A DNA stretch of 64,000 bases from Ulva prolifera (GCA_023078555.1 CM041197.1:372001-436000); one strand, 5' to 3'. Positions 1 to 12,973 are shown, numbered from the stretch's first letter. Notes: generated by a model not told the origin, from the letters alone. Program-made: numbers and translations.

Positions 1-103
1 TTTCTGGGCATGGTGGGTGCCGCATGCATGGGTGTCTGGGTGTTTGCTTCGTCTGTTTGCTTCTTTCGCGGTGCTGCCCGCCTTGCTGCCTGTGTCCTTG
101 TAA
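1..103 (+). mobile_element. 3' end of a retroposon-like element (copy 1, cut by window edge)
   Basis: The stretch ends in GCTGCCTGTGTCCTTGTAA and matches the fixed end of four other copies in this window (7744-8250, 12429-12965, 42996-43638 on minus; 25455-26000 on plus). Only the last 100 bases are inside the window, so the target duplication cannot be checked. The family has a constant CCTTGTAA end and variable opposite ends, which is how 5'-truncated LINE or SINE insertions look. No coding capacity is visible in this fragment. Confidence 0.65.
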
Positions 104-844
104 CCCGCACATCGGTATCCAGGAGAACACTCTATAGGCGCTCTGCGGCCCGCGGTCAACAGGCCGGAACTGGGACCTAGTGGCCAGAACCGAGAATCTA
201 CACATCAGACTGCAAGTGGACTGCTGCGGCTGTCAATGCAGTCGACGTGATCTGACAGACGGAGGCTGTCCATGCCATCACCTTCTTGTGATCGTTGAAC
301 ACAGTGGCCGTGGGTAAGGCTGCCCGGCCTCAGAAAACATGCAATGCTCACGTACCTGCCATCAGAAAAGCACCTGGATCCGCTGACATGCATCGCAGAT
401 CCCGCATCAGCACAGCTGGCGGGCTGCTAGAAGTCGGGCACACTGTCGTGGCATACATTTGCACAAGCTGGTGGCCTTGTGCTGACATGTGCAGGGCACA
501 ACGACACTGCCAGTGTCTACGACTGTCTTCGATTGTCAACAAAACAATGCTGAGACGAAAAGGTGACACTGATGGTGTGTAGCGTTGTGATGCCGGGCTC
601 GTTTCACATCAGCCTCCACATCAACATGGGGGTCATGCAGATGCCCATGCAGGTTCGCCAATCATCTTCCAGCATCGAGTGCAGTGAGACACCAGCACGC
701 CTGTCCCCTGGCCCCTCAAGTCCACTCATGCGACTCACATGACAGCATGCATCCAGTAGCCTTACAGCAGGCTTGTGGCTGTGGGATGTGCTGAAACGAG
801 CAGGTGGAAACTCCAGAGTCTATCGGTTCCGCGCCGGGCCCGCT
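104..844. other. No assignable gene
   Basis: Both strands were read. Only short overlapping open frames without recognisable domains are present. This stretch lies downstream of the TM9SF gene and could hold its 3' untranslated region. Confidence 0.4.
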
Positions 845-3800
845 TCATGTCCTGGCCTCCACATCACCACTCCCGTCAGCTGCCTCCCCAGAGCGCGCCT
901 GCGCCGATGGCTTCTCGCAGTCCACGTGCTCTCTGCCGTCCGCGGCCACGCCGTCAAGACGCGAATACACCAGCCACACAAACGCGAGTGATGTGGCAAG
1001 GCCTACGGCGCCCAGGCAGAGGTACGCCACCAGCGCCACGCCGGACATGTAGCAGCTGTACATCAGCACGCTGGCGCCATGAGATTCCATGGCGGGGAGG
1101 TGGCTGTGGAGGTAGTGTATGGCGAAGAGGATGAGGAAGACGGCGGTGGCGCCGCCGCGGTGGAAGGACCTCCACCACCAGTTATAATCCTGAGCGCAGA
1201 GTTGCAAGTACCTGCAGCGAGAGCCCCGCAGTTGGAGACTGGGAGGACGGCATGACAGAGACGCACTGCAGTGCGGTGTAAGACAGCAATGACAAGGAGA
1301 TGCGTGGCATTGGCGACGGTGTTTCCTGGACAGCTTGTATCAGATCAGGTGGCTTCATGGCAACAGGCAGGGTCCTTGCTACGGCCGGTAACGCGGCGCA
1401 GAACGCTAAATGCGAACACCGACATGTTGCGAAGCACGTCCGGTCAAACTAAGCAAGAAGCGGTAATAACATCTGCTGAGAGCGTGCGAGGCGCTTCTGT
1501 GAATGTTTTCCACCCTACATGGACCCTACTTTGCTGGCGAAAGTTTTCACCGAGTACACATCAAACAAACACGCACATCCATCCGCATGTCCGCTTGTAG
1601 CCACACTCAAGTGGATCACCTGGGCACCGATACGTTTCTCGTTGCACCGGCCGCGGGTATGTTTAGGCATAGCAGCGGCAGCCACGTCACCATTCTAGGA
1701 GGCACCTTTTGACAGCTGGAAGCAGTTACAGAGGAAGGCAGCGCACGTGCACACGATCGAGAGCAATGCCGTGTTGAGCACGGTCATCCCGAAGGTGATG
1801 AGCAGGAACCCATACTGGTTGCAGAAATGGCCCTGCCAGGCCGCATCCATTGCAAGGTGTAGGGCCATGTACATGGTGCTGAACGACATGAAGCCGGTGT
1901 ACGAAAACATCACATACGGATTTGTACTCCAGCGGGGCGCCGGTATGGGGCGTGGGGTCGCATTGGTGCGCTTCGGCCAGCGGACCAGGGGCATGCTGGC
2001 GCCCATGTAGCCACCACAGTACTCCAGGCCAATGCTGATGAGCAGCCACAGTGCCACATGGCGGGTCTGGGGGTGGGCGGGCCATGGGTCGCCGGCACCG
2101 ATGGCGTTGAACGCGGTGCTGAAAACGGCATAAGCGGCGACAACGCCTGCACACGGGGGCGGCCTTGCATCCGATATCAGAACTCGAGCGCGCAAGGGGG
2201 AGCGACGTCAGCATCGATGGCGGTGCCTGTGCGCGCGCAGAGTTGCATGCACACAGTCATCGCCATCAACAGTGGGTTGCTCCATGCCAGAATGAGCCGG
2301 GGCAGACACCACCAGGACGACCGTGAGATCAAGAGCAAGCATTCCATCTTGAGGACCAGCACCTCACAGGATTTGGCAAGGTGGACCTCTCCCGCACCGC
2401 TCCCCATGAAGGACCTGAGTTTGACGGAACCGGGCAGACGCAGCTAAATAATGCATAGGCACAGGCATGGCGGCTGCTGCATGCATGCTTCACGGGAGCC
2501 TGTGGGGCAAGCACTGGGGCTGCGCGCTGCGCCGACGACTTTTCTGTACCGCACCTGGGACACCGTACGCCGCCGTGACGCACACCTTCATCCACCCAAT
2601 CGGCGACCGCCGCAGGTTGCACCACAGCCACACCGCGCTGTATGTGGCGGCGAACACGAGCACGCCGTAGAGGCAGAGGACCGTGGTGGCTAGCGCGCCG
2701 CGCCTCTCTGGCGGCAGGGCGTCCGTGGCCGCGACCCCGAGTGTCGCGACGACAGTGCACAGGACATGCAAGCCTGCGCCAAAGAGCGGTGCGAGCTGGG
2801 CGGCCTCGGCGGGCTCGCGGAAGACATCGCCGGCGACGAGCATCCAGCCGAGGTCCTCGGTTCCATCCTGCAGGAGGCGCACTCTCTGGTCGACGACCAC
2901 AGCATGCACAGCATGCACTGCGTGTGCAGCGTGCGCTGTGTCGGGCGAGGAGCAGCGGTTGCGAGAGAGTTGCCTGGTGAAGGGGGGGATTGATGTTCAC
3001 CGGTGGCCGTGGGTGAGGTGCTGTCACTGTTGGATGTGACATGGACCCGACGAAGCTTGGACTGCCACACTCGCTGTGGGGGATGAGTGCATTCTTGATG
3101 CAGATCATTGTGAAACGAGATGCTGGGCGCCGCACGTGAATGGCTTTGCCTGAACATCACTGGCTGTGGGCTGATGGTCAGCTGAATCATGCAAGCAGTC
3201 CGGCAGCTGTGCCTGGACCTGCAGAACAAGGCACCGCTAGCTCAAGGCACCGCTGCAGCTTGGTGCATGTCAGACTCGATCACAATTGTTACGCAACATG
3301 GGCTGCTGCACCAGCTGTGGTCAGGTATACCAAAAGTACTCGGTCCTGCACAAGCACGCCACGAGCCGCAGCAGCGGCCATGGCACACACCTTGCCGACA
3401 TACACGACCCTGCGGAGGACCTTGTGGTGGGCGAGGTCGCGGCGCATTGTGCGCATCACGACCACCACCGCAATGACAGACAGCATCGCCGTCATCATCA
3501 GCGAGCTTTGCACGGAGAACCGCTGCAGGTCGGCGTCGTAGGCGGACGGGCGCAGGTAGGCGTCCCACCGCTGCGGCCACTCAATGTCGACCTCCCGCCA
3601 GTACACATCGTACGTGTACACAATGTCCTCACCTGCGGACACCACCTGCACATCTGCTATGCATGAACGACATGCATGCGTCTGGGCCAGACTTGGCTCC
3701 GACCGATTAACATCACATTCACGGCGTACCACAATACAGCATCTGCGTGTACGCTCAGCCCAGGCGATGAGCTGGGGAGATGTTCCCAAGAACGCATGCC

Positions 3801-6634
3801 GAACGACGCAAGGTTCCCCGTGGTGCACGTGTATGCCACATTGTACTGTCAGTGGGAGTACTGCTGGTGGCAGCTCCTGGCGGTGCTGCATCGGTCCAGC
3901 CATTGTTGTGTTGTCCTACAGTAGCTAGCAGCAGCAACAGGCGGCACACCTGCGGCTCGGGGTTGCCGGGGTGCCCCCATGGCTGCCAGGCGATGCCTTC
4001 GAGGGGCTCGCCCCTGACCCGCTTGATGCTGCACGGCATGACTGAAAAGCCGACAATCGCCCACATCGGCTTCGCTTCCTGCACAACATACGATATCTGA
4101 GCACACAGGGCACACCCCCACATCCCGCTGTGAGCGCATACACATATGGCGGCCTGTGCGCCACCTGCTCACTCATGTCTGAGCTTTACTTATGTGCAGC
4201 GTGTCTGAAAGCTATCAGGCAGTCCATCAGAGTCATTTTTCAAGAAGGTGTCTGGCAGTGCACCACACGCATGTGTAGGCCGCAGATACCCCAGAAGCGC
4301 CGTGCATGCACGCTGCGGCATACAAACCGCGCCAGTGTTCGTGAAATTGAACTTGAAATTGCGTGACGCCTGATCGTATCGACAGGAGCCGCAGCCAGGG
4401 GCCAATGCATGATGCAGTACTATGATGCTACCATGTGGTAGCTGTGCATGCATGTGTTGCAGTGCACATGCATCGCCCCACCTACCTCTTGCATAAACAG
4501 CAACTGTGACACACACAACGCGATGCCGACGCACCGTGGCCGAACTTCTGTTCCCTTTGCTGTCGCCACCGCTGCCCACCGGCTCAGCTGCCTTCTCGGC
4601 CGCAGCCTGCGAATCGTCGCCGTGCAGGCGGTGTACGAGCACCAAGAAGTTGAGGTGGTTGAATATGACAGTGTCATCGCCACTCACTGTGCCGAGGGGA
4701 AAGCCGCGCGCCTTCCTACCCTGGTTCTGCATGCATGCACACCTATGGGCAAGGAGGTTGAGGCACTCCCCGTCGAAGCACACATGCAAGTCCTACACAC
4801 TGGCCGGATGCTTCATCTGCATAGTGGATGTGGGTGTCACAAAGGTCAAACCGCCGCTCATGTCACTGTTGAGAGTGCATGTGTGCATGTGTGTGGCAAG
4901 TGGGTGCCAGTTGAGTCGGACTCGTTTAGCACTACTGGTAGTACTGGGCAGGGAGGGGTGCTCCTCGCGCGTGAAGCTTTTACAGACAACTCGGTCTATT
5001 GGCACTGGCCTCGCAGCCAGTCAGAACATGTAGTTGCCATAGCCAAGAGGGTGCAAGGGGAGCGCATGAGCACCTGCATCAGGTCGGCTGTGGTGAGTGG
5101 CAAGCCGTCCAGCTCCAACTGCACGCGGTAGCCCTGCCGAATCTTGGCTTTGAGGTCCTGCAAGCACCGGGGAAGTCGTCCAGCATAGCCACTCATGACA
5201 CGTGCACAGCATGTACACCCCCAGCGGCCCGAGCGGCAGATCTAGAAGGTTTCTAGCGCCACCAAAGACATCAACACTGCACTGACTAAGTCATTGGAGT
5301 GCAGCATTTGTTGATGCCATCATACAAGCTTCGGTCACAATGAAGAACAAGTGATGTAATGGAATCTTGCATGTGCATTCCTGCCATGGTCGCGCCCTCG
5401 GGAGATTGCTGGGGCAATCAACGCTATGGGGCAGTGAAATGGGGTCGTGGATCGTATCCTGAGCAGGCAATCCTCGACAAGATGTCCGGACAAATAGCCA
5501 CAGGAAAGTCTTCCTTGGCACGGGTGTTGCTGAGGGGGAAGCGGAACATACCTCGGCTTGCACCTCAGTGAGAGCACCCACAGATCCATTAGTATTGCTG
5601 CAAGCATGTTTCAACGCCTCATGCTCCTGCAAACACCACGCCGTTTCCCAGAGCCACGCTGTGAAGCAGTGAAGACTCATGGGCGATGACAAGATTGACT
5701 GCCATGGAGGGATCAGTATTGTTACAGAGCAGCTGGTCCGCAGACCTGAACAGCTCACTGGCCAGCTACAGTGGTGTTATCTGTCTACATCTGCACTCTC
5801 GCCAACAGCATCAATACACAGAAAGACCATCACAGATCAGAGATGCAGCAGTGATAGGTGTAGTCGAGTAGCGGCAGCTCACGGACGATGCATCCACTTG
5901 ACGATCAGACATGGCATGGCAAGCTCGTACGTTGACTCTGAACTGATACGGAGAATTGTACAGTGCACGCCCTGATACCAAAGTCCCCGCATCATACAAA
6001 GATGTCCTTTTCTCTTCTTCACCTGTCGCTTGACAGATTGGCAGCGAGTAATAACCATGTGGTACTTGAGTATCGGCCGAAGTGATTGAGCCCGCATCCA
6101 CTGCAGTAGTCCTCGGTCATGGAACGAGCGACCAGTGCAGCAAGGGATAGATCGACTGGAATCAGTGTTGACACAGCTACGCTCTAATTTTGTGTACTGC
6201 CCATCGCGACGGGCTGGAATGCCTGCCCGTTAGCCTAACATCCCCCGAATTCGTCGTCATGACAACTGACGACATAAGCTGCTGTTGAACGTCCGGATAC
6301 GTGGAAATCATCAAGTGTATCATTCGTCGGGAGGGCAAGTTCATCAGCGGAACGAAGGATGCAGGTGGCCGAAGCCACGTCGGGCATGTCGAAAGGAACA
6401 CGAGCACTGATCATGAAGAATGCTAATATGACACTGATAAGTCACTCACATATCGGAACAGCCTTACAGTTGCTGCCCAGCTGTCGATAAGAACTACGCA
6501 GATGCAGGTTGTGACGGGACTGCCTCCTCACCTTTAATTGGTTCTCCCTGCTCATATGCATTCGGCTGAGGCTGAAACATACGGAAAGCATTCGCTGTAA
6601 ACAGGCAGGCTGCTGCAAGCACCATCATTCGCAT
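845..6634 (-). CDS. TM9SF: Transmembrane 9 superfamily (nonaspanin, EMP70) protein, multi-exon
   Basis: Endomembrane protein with nine predicted membrane spans; relatives act in Golgi/endosome sorting and adhesion. Exons in coding order, with GT-AG borders I could place: 6532-6634 (signal peptide from MRMMV, then AYEQGEPIK), 5931-6100 (DTQVPHGYYSLPIC, NSPYQFRVN), 5074-5157 (KIRQGYRVQLELDGLP), 4535-4726 (GFPLG, FNHLNF), 3950-4096 (WAIVGFSVMP), 3391-3645 (YTYDVYW, then the first span and RTMRRDL), 2555-2867 (LGWMLVAGDVFREP, RRGALATTV), 1714-2146 (YCGGYMGASMPLVRWPKRTN) and 845-1211 (QLCAQDYNWWWRSF, final spans). Phases agree at the joins I tested. The usual Cys-x2-Leu-Cys stretch between the second and third listed exons was not found, so a short exon may be missing. 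In-frame ATGs also occur at 6661 and 6691. The C-terminal tail runs beyond the usual short KxD/E-type end. Family assignment is secure; exact exon ends are manual. Confidence 0.9.
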
Positions 6635-6691
6635 GAGCGAGCCCCGCCATGGGGTCGACATGGTTTGGGCTGAAGAATACGCTCGCAACAC

Positions 6692-7609
6692 ACTTGGTTC
6701 AAGGGCGACACGAATCTACATGAAAAGATCAATGTCGAGGCGCTGCTCCCAGACCTTGCTGTTCAAGCTTGTGCTGCATAGTTGGAGATCTTCGCCAAGC
6801 AAGGAAAGAAGCCCGGACACTTTCTGACCCCAGTCTGGCTGACAGGATGCACTGCGTGCTTCACGATGTGCCGTGCCATTGCCCGCAATGTCATGTGACG
6901 ATGAGTGTCAGTGGGACAGGAGAGTTGTCCTGTAACCCGACGTTGAGATTCGGCACCTGCGGGTGTGTGCATCGATGACTAAGTTCATCATCGCCGCAAC
7001 GTGTGGCGCAGCTAGCAGCTATCGACGAAACGTCACGAAGACGTTGTGTGAAGCAACATGCAAGGCAACGAAGCGCGGGGCCTCGACAACCAGGCTGTCA
7101 GCGCTGAGCCTATTTGCAGCTATCGTGTCCAGTATACCCATGTGGCACGCACGGTATACAGATCGCCGTGCAATGAATGCACGTCATCCCAAGTTGTGCA
7201 CAAGAGCGTGCAGTGCATGAGAAAACGATCCGGCTGCATCTGCAGCAGCGGTTGCCACAGGTGCTGCAAGGCGGTCATTTCCACCTCCGCCACGTTCTGC
7301 CAGAGCCACGTGCATGCTCAACTGCCTCGTCGCGACGCGTCGTAAGCGCAAGCGCCATGAGATTGACCACGGGTGGACCTGCCACAAGCAAGAGGCGCCT
7401 TCTGCAGTTACCATTCATACACAGGCTACACCGTCCGTGCCAATGTTGTGCCACATGCCTGGACGTTCCTAGGTAGAAACATCGCAATGCCAATGCAGAA
7501 CGCATTGATAGCCCGTCCGCTGGAGGCATGACGTAAGCAGCGTTTCTGCATGCTTGACGCTGATGTGACGGCCATAGCACTCGCCGGGGCTCTTGTGCCA
7601 GGCTAGCCC
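6692..7609. other. No assignable gene
   Basis: This lies between the TM9SF start and beta-helix locus 1. It presumably holds the TM9SF promoter. I saw no convincing coding exon or repeat on either strand. Confidence 0.35.
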
Positions 7610-8340
7610 ATGTCCCCATCTGGCGTCATCGAGCATGGTGGGTGTCTTCGGGGGCGATTCCCTGCCGCCTACCATGCTGCGGGCAAGTAGTGAGTCTGGA
7701 AGATGGTGAAGCTGCGAAGACGTGCACCACGTGCGCTGCAGTGTTACAAGGACAAACGCAGCAAGGCGGGCGGCACCGCGACAGAAGCAAACAGACGAAG
7801 CAAACACACAGACACGCACGCACGCGACACTCACCACGCCCAGGAGACCCACCACCGGCGCAACAAAAGACACAGATCCGCAGACCACCAAGCACACACC
7901 CACACACCCACACACCCACAAACCCGAACCCACACACGCACACACAGACCCCACGGCCGGCACACAACATCACAACCACCCACACCACAACGCCCGCCGC
8001 CGTACGACAGGGCCAAACCCAACACACTGCTGCCTGAGGCCGCCCATCATGGCCGCCCGATTGCTGGGGGCCGCCCTAGCCCCAAGACCCACCCCCACCC
8101 CACCGAGCCACAGCACACCACGCCAGCCCGGCACACCGCCGCGCAGCCTCGCCGGCCCACGCCGCACCGCACCCAGGACAATGCATCGCCCAAGCCGTCT
8201 CCGCAGTCCTTGCACATGCCAACGAAGGCACCCCGCACACCATTGTGCGGTGCAGTGCATCCGTTGCAGCTTGGCACGGCATGCCGGGACTACGTTCCAG
8301 CAGCACGCACCAAGTTACATCAGATCAGATAACATCGAAA
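7610..8340 (+). pseudogene. Decayed exon 1 (RING-like) of beta-helix locus 1
   Basis: Clear relic of the zinc-loop exon found intact at 17892-18134. The aligned ATG is at 7610 and the conserved core is CRLPCCGQVV...KTCTTCAAV, followed after an insertion by PLQLGTACRDYVPAA. Lesions against the intact copy: two extra bases near 7634 that shift the frame between the ATG and the zinc loop; a 507-bp retroposon-like insertion at 7744-8250; a 24-base deletion between GCAGC repeats after DYVPA; and loss of the sequence around the 5' splice site. It lies 0.7 kb upstream of the intact exon 2 at 9052, the same order as in the sister loci. Either locus 1 now uses another first exon or it is dying. Confidence 0.7.
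7744..8250 (-). mobile_element. Retroposon-like element, copy 2, inserted in exon 1 of locus 1
   Basis: Reverse-oriented copy of the CCTTGTAA-ended family (TTACAAGG at 7744). It is flanked by a 7-bp duplication, TGCAGTG, at 7737-7743 and 8251-8257. The empty site is visible in the sister exon near 17990, where the coding sequence runs straight from GCTGCAGTG into CTTCCATTGCAG. The strand shown carries C-rich ACACCC runs, so the sense strand is GT-rich. Confidence 0.75.
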
Positions 8341-9051
8341 AGACCTGGTGCGTCGCTCCAGTTGGTCCTTCGTCGCATCTCGGACAGCGTGCGCCAGATC
8401 GTCTGCGTGAGAAGTCAAAGGCAACTAGCGCGCTCAGATCTGCAAGCAACACCCGCATCACTCAGATGTACCTCAAAGGCACTGTTACTGCGTATGCCGC
8501 GGCATGGCAAGCTTGGTTGCTATTCCGGGTAGTCTGTCCTGTGTTGCCGACATGGCCGAAGACCTGCCTCAAATGCAAAGTCAAGCAAGCTTCGAGCAGC
8601 TTTGAACGGGAACCTTCGAAGTATCGATTGATAGTTCTGCGATTCCAGTGTCTATGCGAGGCCCAACTGTATACGCATGCCAGCCGCAGCTGCTGCACGT
8701 CCCGGTCAACAGCTTGGGTAGCCCTCCGGGGAACAGCCTGGCATGGTCTACGAAAATCCCTCATGAGCCCGAGCTGATCACCTGTCTCTCTGTTTTCCTT
8801 CTTGCAACGTACGCACCCCAGCTGATCAACATATTCAAGATTCCATGAAAGACAAATGGCATCGTTGCCCCCACTGTCAACATCGCGGGCAGCATCGGTT
8901 TCTAGTCTACCTGAGACGCAAGCTTCCTCGCGGCAGATAGTGACAGCTGAGGCAATTATATGCGGGAAGAGGTCTGCAGCAGTTTCGCATAGCACTGACC
9001 GTTCCAAGCAACGACAGCCAGCCCAAGCCCTATGATCCGGAGCACCTGCAG

Positions 9052-12000
9052 GGCGGTGTGAATAATCTTGAAAACTTCGTGGCGGCCATCTCCTCCCTCC
9101 GCACGAGGAACCTGCAGCTTCGCCCCCAGCACCTGCCACTACACACGAAGTGCCATTTGCAGCCTTTACGCCGCACCAGGTCGTGGCAGCCCTCGGGAGA
9201 TGCGAAGTTCATGGTGTGGCGAGCAACAACGTTCGGCTGTGCTGTCCAGGCCGGCGCCGTTGAACTGCCGGAGCGGGGGGTGCTGCTGCTGGCCGGCGCC
9301 GGCGCACGCTTCCACGGCACCACCTTCACTGGTGCGCACCATCGCCATGCGTGCCGCTGCCAGGACCTCGTCTGTGCTGAATCCCAACAGAGTACTGATT
9401 GCTGTGTTCACGTGTATCCCACGATCTTTGGAGTTTATGTGTATCCCACGATCTTGTGTGTATCCCACAATATTTGGAGTTTCAGCTCCAGGCACGACAG
9501 CCCACAGTGCGAATGGCCATGTACCGCTGTATTGTACACTGGCCATGTACTGCTGTATTGTACACATATGTGCATGGTCATGTGCATGCTCCATACATGG
9601 CACTGCAGTTGGTGTGTGCACCATCCATGAGTGCATCCTTCCCGACCTTCCACATGCATGCGGAGGACTGGGCTCGCACCTATCCGCAGGGCTGGCCCCC
9701 TTGAAGGTCAGAAGTTTTATTCCACAGCCCATGATATACACAGCCTCCATGGTCCATCATCACGCATGCATGTTGCAGGCGGAATCGTCATGTGCACCGG
9801 ACCGCAGTTCTTCGGACCCTTCCAGAACTGCACCTGCCATGCCTCCGCGGTGTATGCCGTGCACGGCGCCGCCGTCACGCTGCGCCGCTGCGTCATCCGC
9901 GACAGCCACCCCGGCCTCATCCTTGCCGGCAGCGCCACCTCAGCCAAGCTCGCCCAATGCGTGTTCCAGGACTGCTGCACCTGCATCGCTGTGGACCGTG
10001 GCGCGGCGGCAGCCGCAGCATCCTGCGTCCTTCAGCGCACCCGCGCCGCTGTCACTGTGCATGGGCTGCACAGCCACGTCTCGTTGGACAGCTGCGCTGT
10101 CAGCGGGGGGTCAGAGGATGGCTACGGGCGTACCGGCGTTGCAGCTCGCGGCGGGAGCGCCCTCCTGCGCCACTGCGAGCTGAGTGGATGCCACACCGGT
10201 GTTCTCGGCACTGGCGGCACCACGTCGATCGAGCTACACCTGACAGTCGTCACAGGCGGGTCCACCCATGCAGTCAAACTCATAGGCGGTGCACGAGGCC
10301 TCCGCGGCGACTGCCACCTCAACGTTGCCGATGGGCTGTGCGCCGGCGCCTCTGCCGGACCGGACTCTGATGATGAGGAGGCTGCTGTGGTGGTCGATGT
10401 GGTGGATCGGCAATGGCTTGGCGGGGCATGCATGCAGCTGCAGCAGACCTCGGTGTACAACAAGAGGGGCCGAGGTGTTGCAGTGACCGACGGTAGTGCG
10501 GCAGACATGAGCCTGTGCAAATTCGAGGCATCTCGTCAGGCGGTGCATGCTTGGTTGGGAAGCTCGGCCACCCTCTCGCACTGCAGATGCAAAAGCCTGC
10601 ACAGTTGTATATTCGCTCTGGAGAGCGCGAAAGTGCGCGTTGTTGGCGGTCGTTACGAAGGCAGCTCTACAGCAGGCTGTGTCAAAGCATTTGCGGTGGT
10701 GATCGCCGTCGACTGCGAGCTGCGCGCCCGCAGTGAACCCATGCCCTGCGGGATCCTCATGGCGTCGTACGGGTCGGTGGTGTGGCTTCTGCGCTGCTAC
10801 ATGCATGGCGGCGCGGCTGGGGTCACTACAACAGAGGAAGACGTCACCGTGCATGCCATTGACACAATTGTGAGTGATATGCTGATCACGGTGCCGCAAC
10901 AGATCAGACCGCAGGCAACACACGATGGCTCCACAGCTTTCAGCGGAGCTGGGTACTGTTTGGCAGCCGCCGGCGGCCGGGTGACGGTGAGAGGGGGCCA
11001 CGTGGAGCGCTGCGGGATTGGGCTTGCGACGCACAGCAGCGTCGAGGCAGAGGGAGTAGAAGTCATCGACTGCACGGTTGGGATAGTGGTGGACGGGCAG
11101 AGCGAGGTGGAGGTGGCACGGGGCGCCTTCAAGGCCCTCCGCCGTACCCGCGGCAGTGAGTCGCCGGCGGATGTGAGCAACGATAGTTGCCGTGGTGGTG
11201 CGGATACAGTGGTGGTGGTTCGGGGTCAGAGACGCTGCGCTTTGTCGGCCTGCACTTTTAAAGTCTACGGTCTGGGCCTCTTTGTCACGTCGCCAGGCGG
11301 CGTCGTTGTCAGCGGCAGCAGGTTTGAAATTTCAGGGGAATGTGCTTGGGGTATCCTGGCGAGTCAGAACGTGACAGTGGAGGGTTTCTCGTTCGTAGGG
11401 TCCGGGAAGGGTCCTAATCTGAATGGTGTGAAGGCGCTGAGGCGGGCGGAGTGCGTGATCCGCCGCTGCAGCATGCATGGGCTTCGGAGGGACTCAATCA
11501 CCGCCGATGCGCAGTCTTCCGGATCCATGCGTGTGTTTATCACAATCATCTGTGATGGCGGCACCAACGGGCTCGCGGTGAGTGGAGAGGGGTCCCTCAC
11601 CGCGCAGGACTGCCAGCTGTCAGTCGCCGGCAGAGGCGTTTTCGTCTTGGGGGGCGTCTTCAGCGGGAGGAGGGTGAATATACAAGCCAGGGACACCGGG
11701 GTCGTGGCCGACCCGTCCCCCGGCGCCGTAGCGGAAGTCAAGCTCGAGGACTCGGCCATCGACGGCGGTCTCATCGGGGTGTTTGCGGACGGGGCGACAC
11801 TTGCCATGTCGTTGCTGCGCTGCCACGTCTCTGAATGCTTCAGCGGTGTCATCCTGCGCGGGGGCGCAAGTGCCCAAATCACGGGATGCAACGCGACGCA
11901 GTGCTGGGTCGGCGTGCAAGTCGGGGACTCGGAGATTGACCTGGCAGGGGATTGCGACGTGTGCCACTGCAAGGGGGACGAGACTGAGCGCGAGGCGGTG

Positions 12001-12270
12001 CGGTTGTTGTCAGATCACGGCGGGGCGTCTGTGGTGGGGGCGGGATGTGCGCACGCCGGTGCCGTCACGCACGCACGCATGGCACAGGTGGAGTTTCGTG
12101 CGTGCCGGCATGACGGTGTGGTTATACACCCCCATGGCCACTTGCACGCCGATGAGGTGTCGGCGTGGAACTGCGGTGCAGGGTTCCGCATGCATTACAT
12201 TGCGGTTCGGAGTGAGTTCTGGTGCTGCAAGGCGGTCGAGTGCGGCGTCGGGACGGTTGCACTGCAGTAG
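9052..12270 (+). CDS. Right-handed beta-helix protein, locus 1 (exons 2 and 3)
   Basis: Two exons, 9052-9331 and 9779-12270, joined in phase 1, give 923 codons plus stop. Exon 2 follows a CACCTGCAG acceptor and encodes a conserved module (LENFVAAISS, VELPERGVLLLAGAGARF, GTTFTG). Exon 3 opens with GGIVMCTGP and consists of repeated short beta-strand rungs rich in Gly, Val and Cys (such as YAVHGAAVTLRRC), the pattern of parallel beta-helix (PbH1/pectin-lyase-fold) proteins. No catalytic site of a polysaccharide lyase stands out, so I call the fold, not an enzyme. The TAG at 12268-12270 looks premature: the frame stays open to a TGA at 12373 and reads a stretch resembling the tail of locus 2. 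The upstream zinc exon is a relic (7610-8340). The last exon is convergent with locus 2. Confidence 0.8.
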
Positions 12271-12428
12271 CTGCGTCACGCGGCAGCCGGCGTGCAGCCG
12301 CCGGCGCAGCTTGAAGAAGTTCGAGTTTTTGGAGCAGCTGTGTGTGATGAAGCTCCACCAAGGCCACAGGGATGAGCCTGTTCGGTTTGCAGTACCTGTG
12401 ACTAGCTGTCACGGCAATGTGTAATGTG

Positions 12429-12965
12429 TTACAAGGACAAAGGCAGCAAGTCGGGCAGCACCGCGAAAGGAGCAAGCAGACGAAGCAAACACCAAGACAC
12501 CCACGAACATCTCACCCATCACCGGCGTAGCAAGCGACACAGATCCGCAGACCGCCAAGCACACACCCACACACCAGCACACACACGCACAGACCCACAC
12601 ACCCACAAACCCAAACCCACACACGCGCACGCACAAACCCCACGGCCGACACACAACATCACAACCACCAGCACCACAACGCCCGCCGCCTTACGACAGG
12701 GCCAAACCCAACACACTGCTGCCTGAGGCCGCCCATCATGGCCGCCCGATTGCCGGGGGCCGCCCTGGCCCCAAGACCCACCCCCACCCCACCAAGCCAC
12801 AGCATACCACGCCAGCCCGGCACACCGCCGCGCAGCCCCGCCGGCCCACGCCGCACCGCACCTAGGACACTGCATCGCCCAAGCCGTTCCGCAGTCCCCG
12901 CACATGCCAACGAAGGCATCCCGCACACCCATCGGACCCGGCCCAGCTGGAGTCAGAGGCCACAG
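12429..12965 (-). mobile_element. Retroposon-like element, copy 3
   Basis: A 537-bp insertion starting TTACAAGGACAAAGG on plus and flanked by an 8-bp duplication GTAATGTG (12421-12428 and 12966-12973). It is nearly identical to copy 4 at 42996 over its length but lacks about 105 bases present at the far end of copy 4. That is consistent with 5' truncation of a retrotransposed RNA. It sits between the convergent beta-helix loci 1 and 2. Confidence 0.75.
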
Positions 12966-12973
12966 GTAATGTG

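Noticed and set aside
7722..8777. 351-codon Thr/Pro/His-rich frame
   Set aside because: Most of it is the antisense strand of the retroposon-like insertion at 7744-8250; the frame is a by-product of ACACCC repeats.
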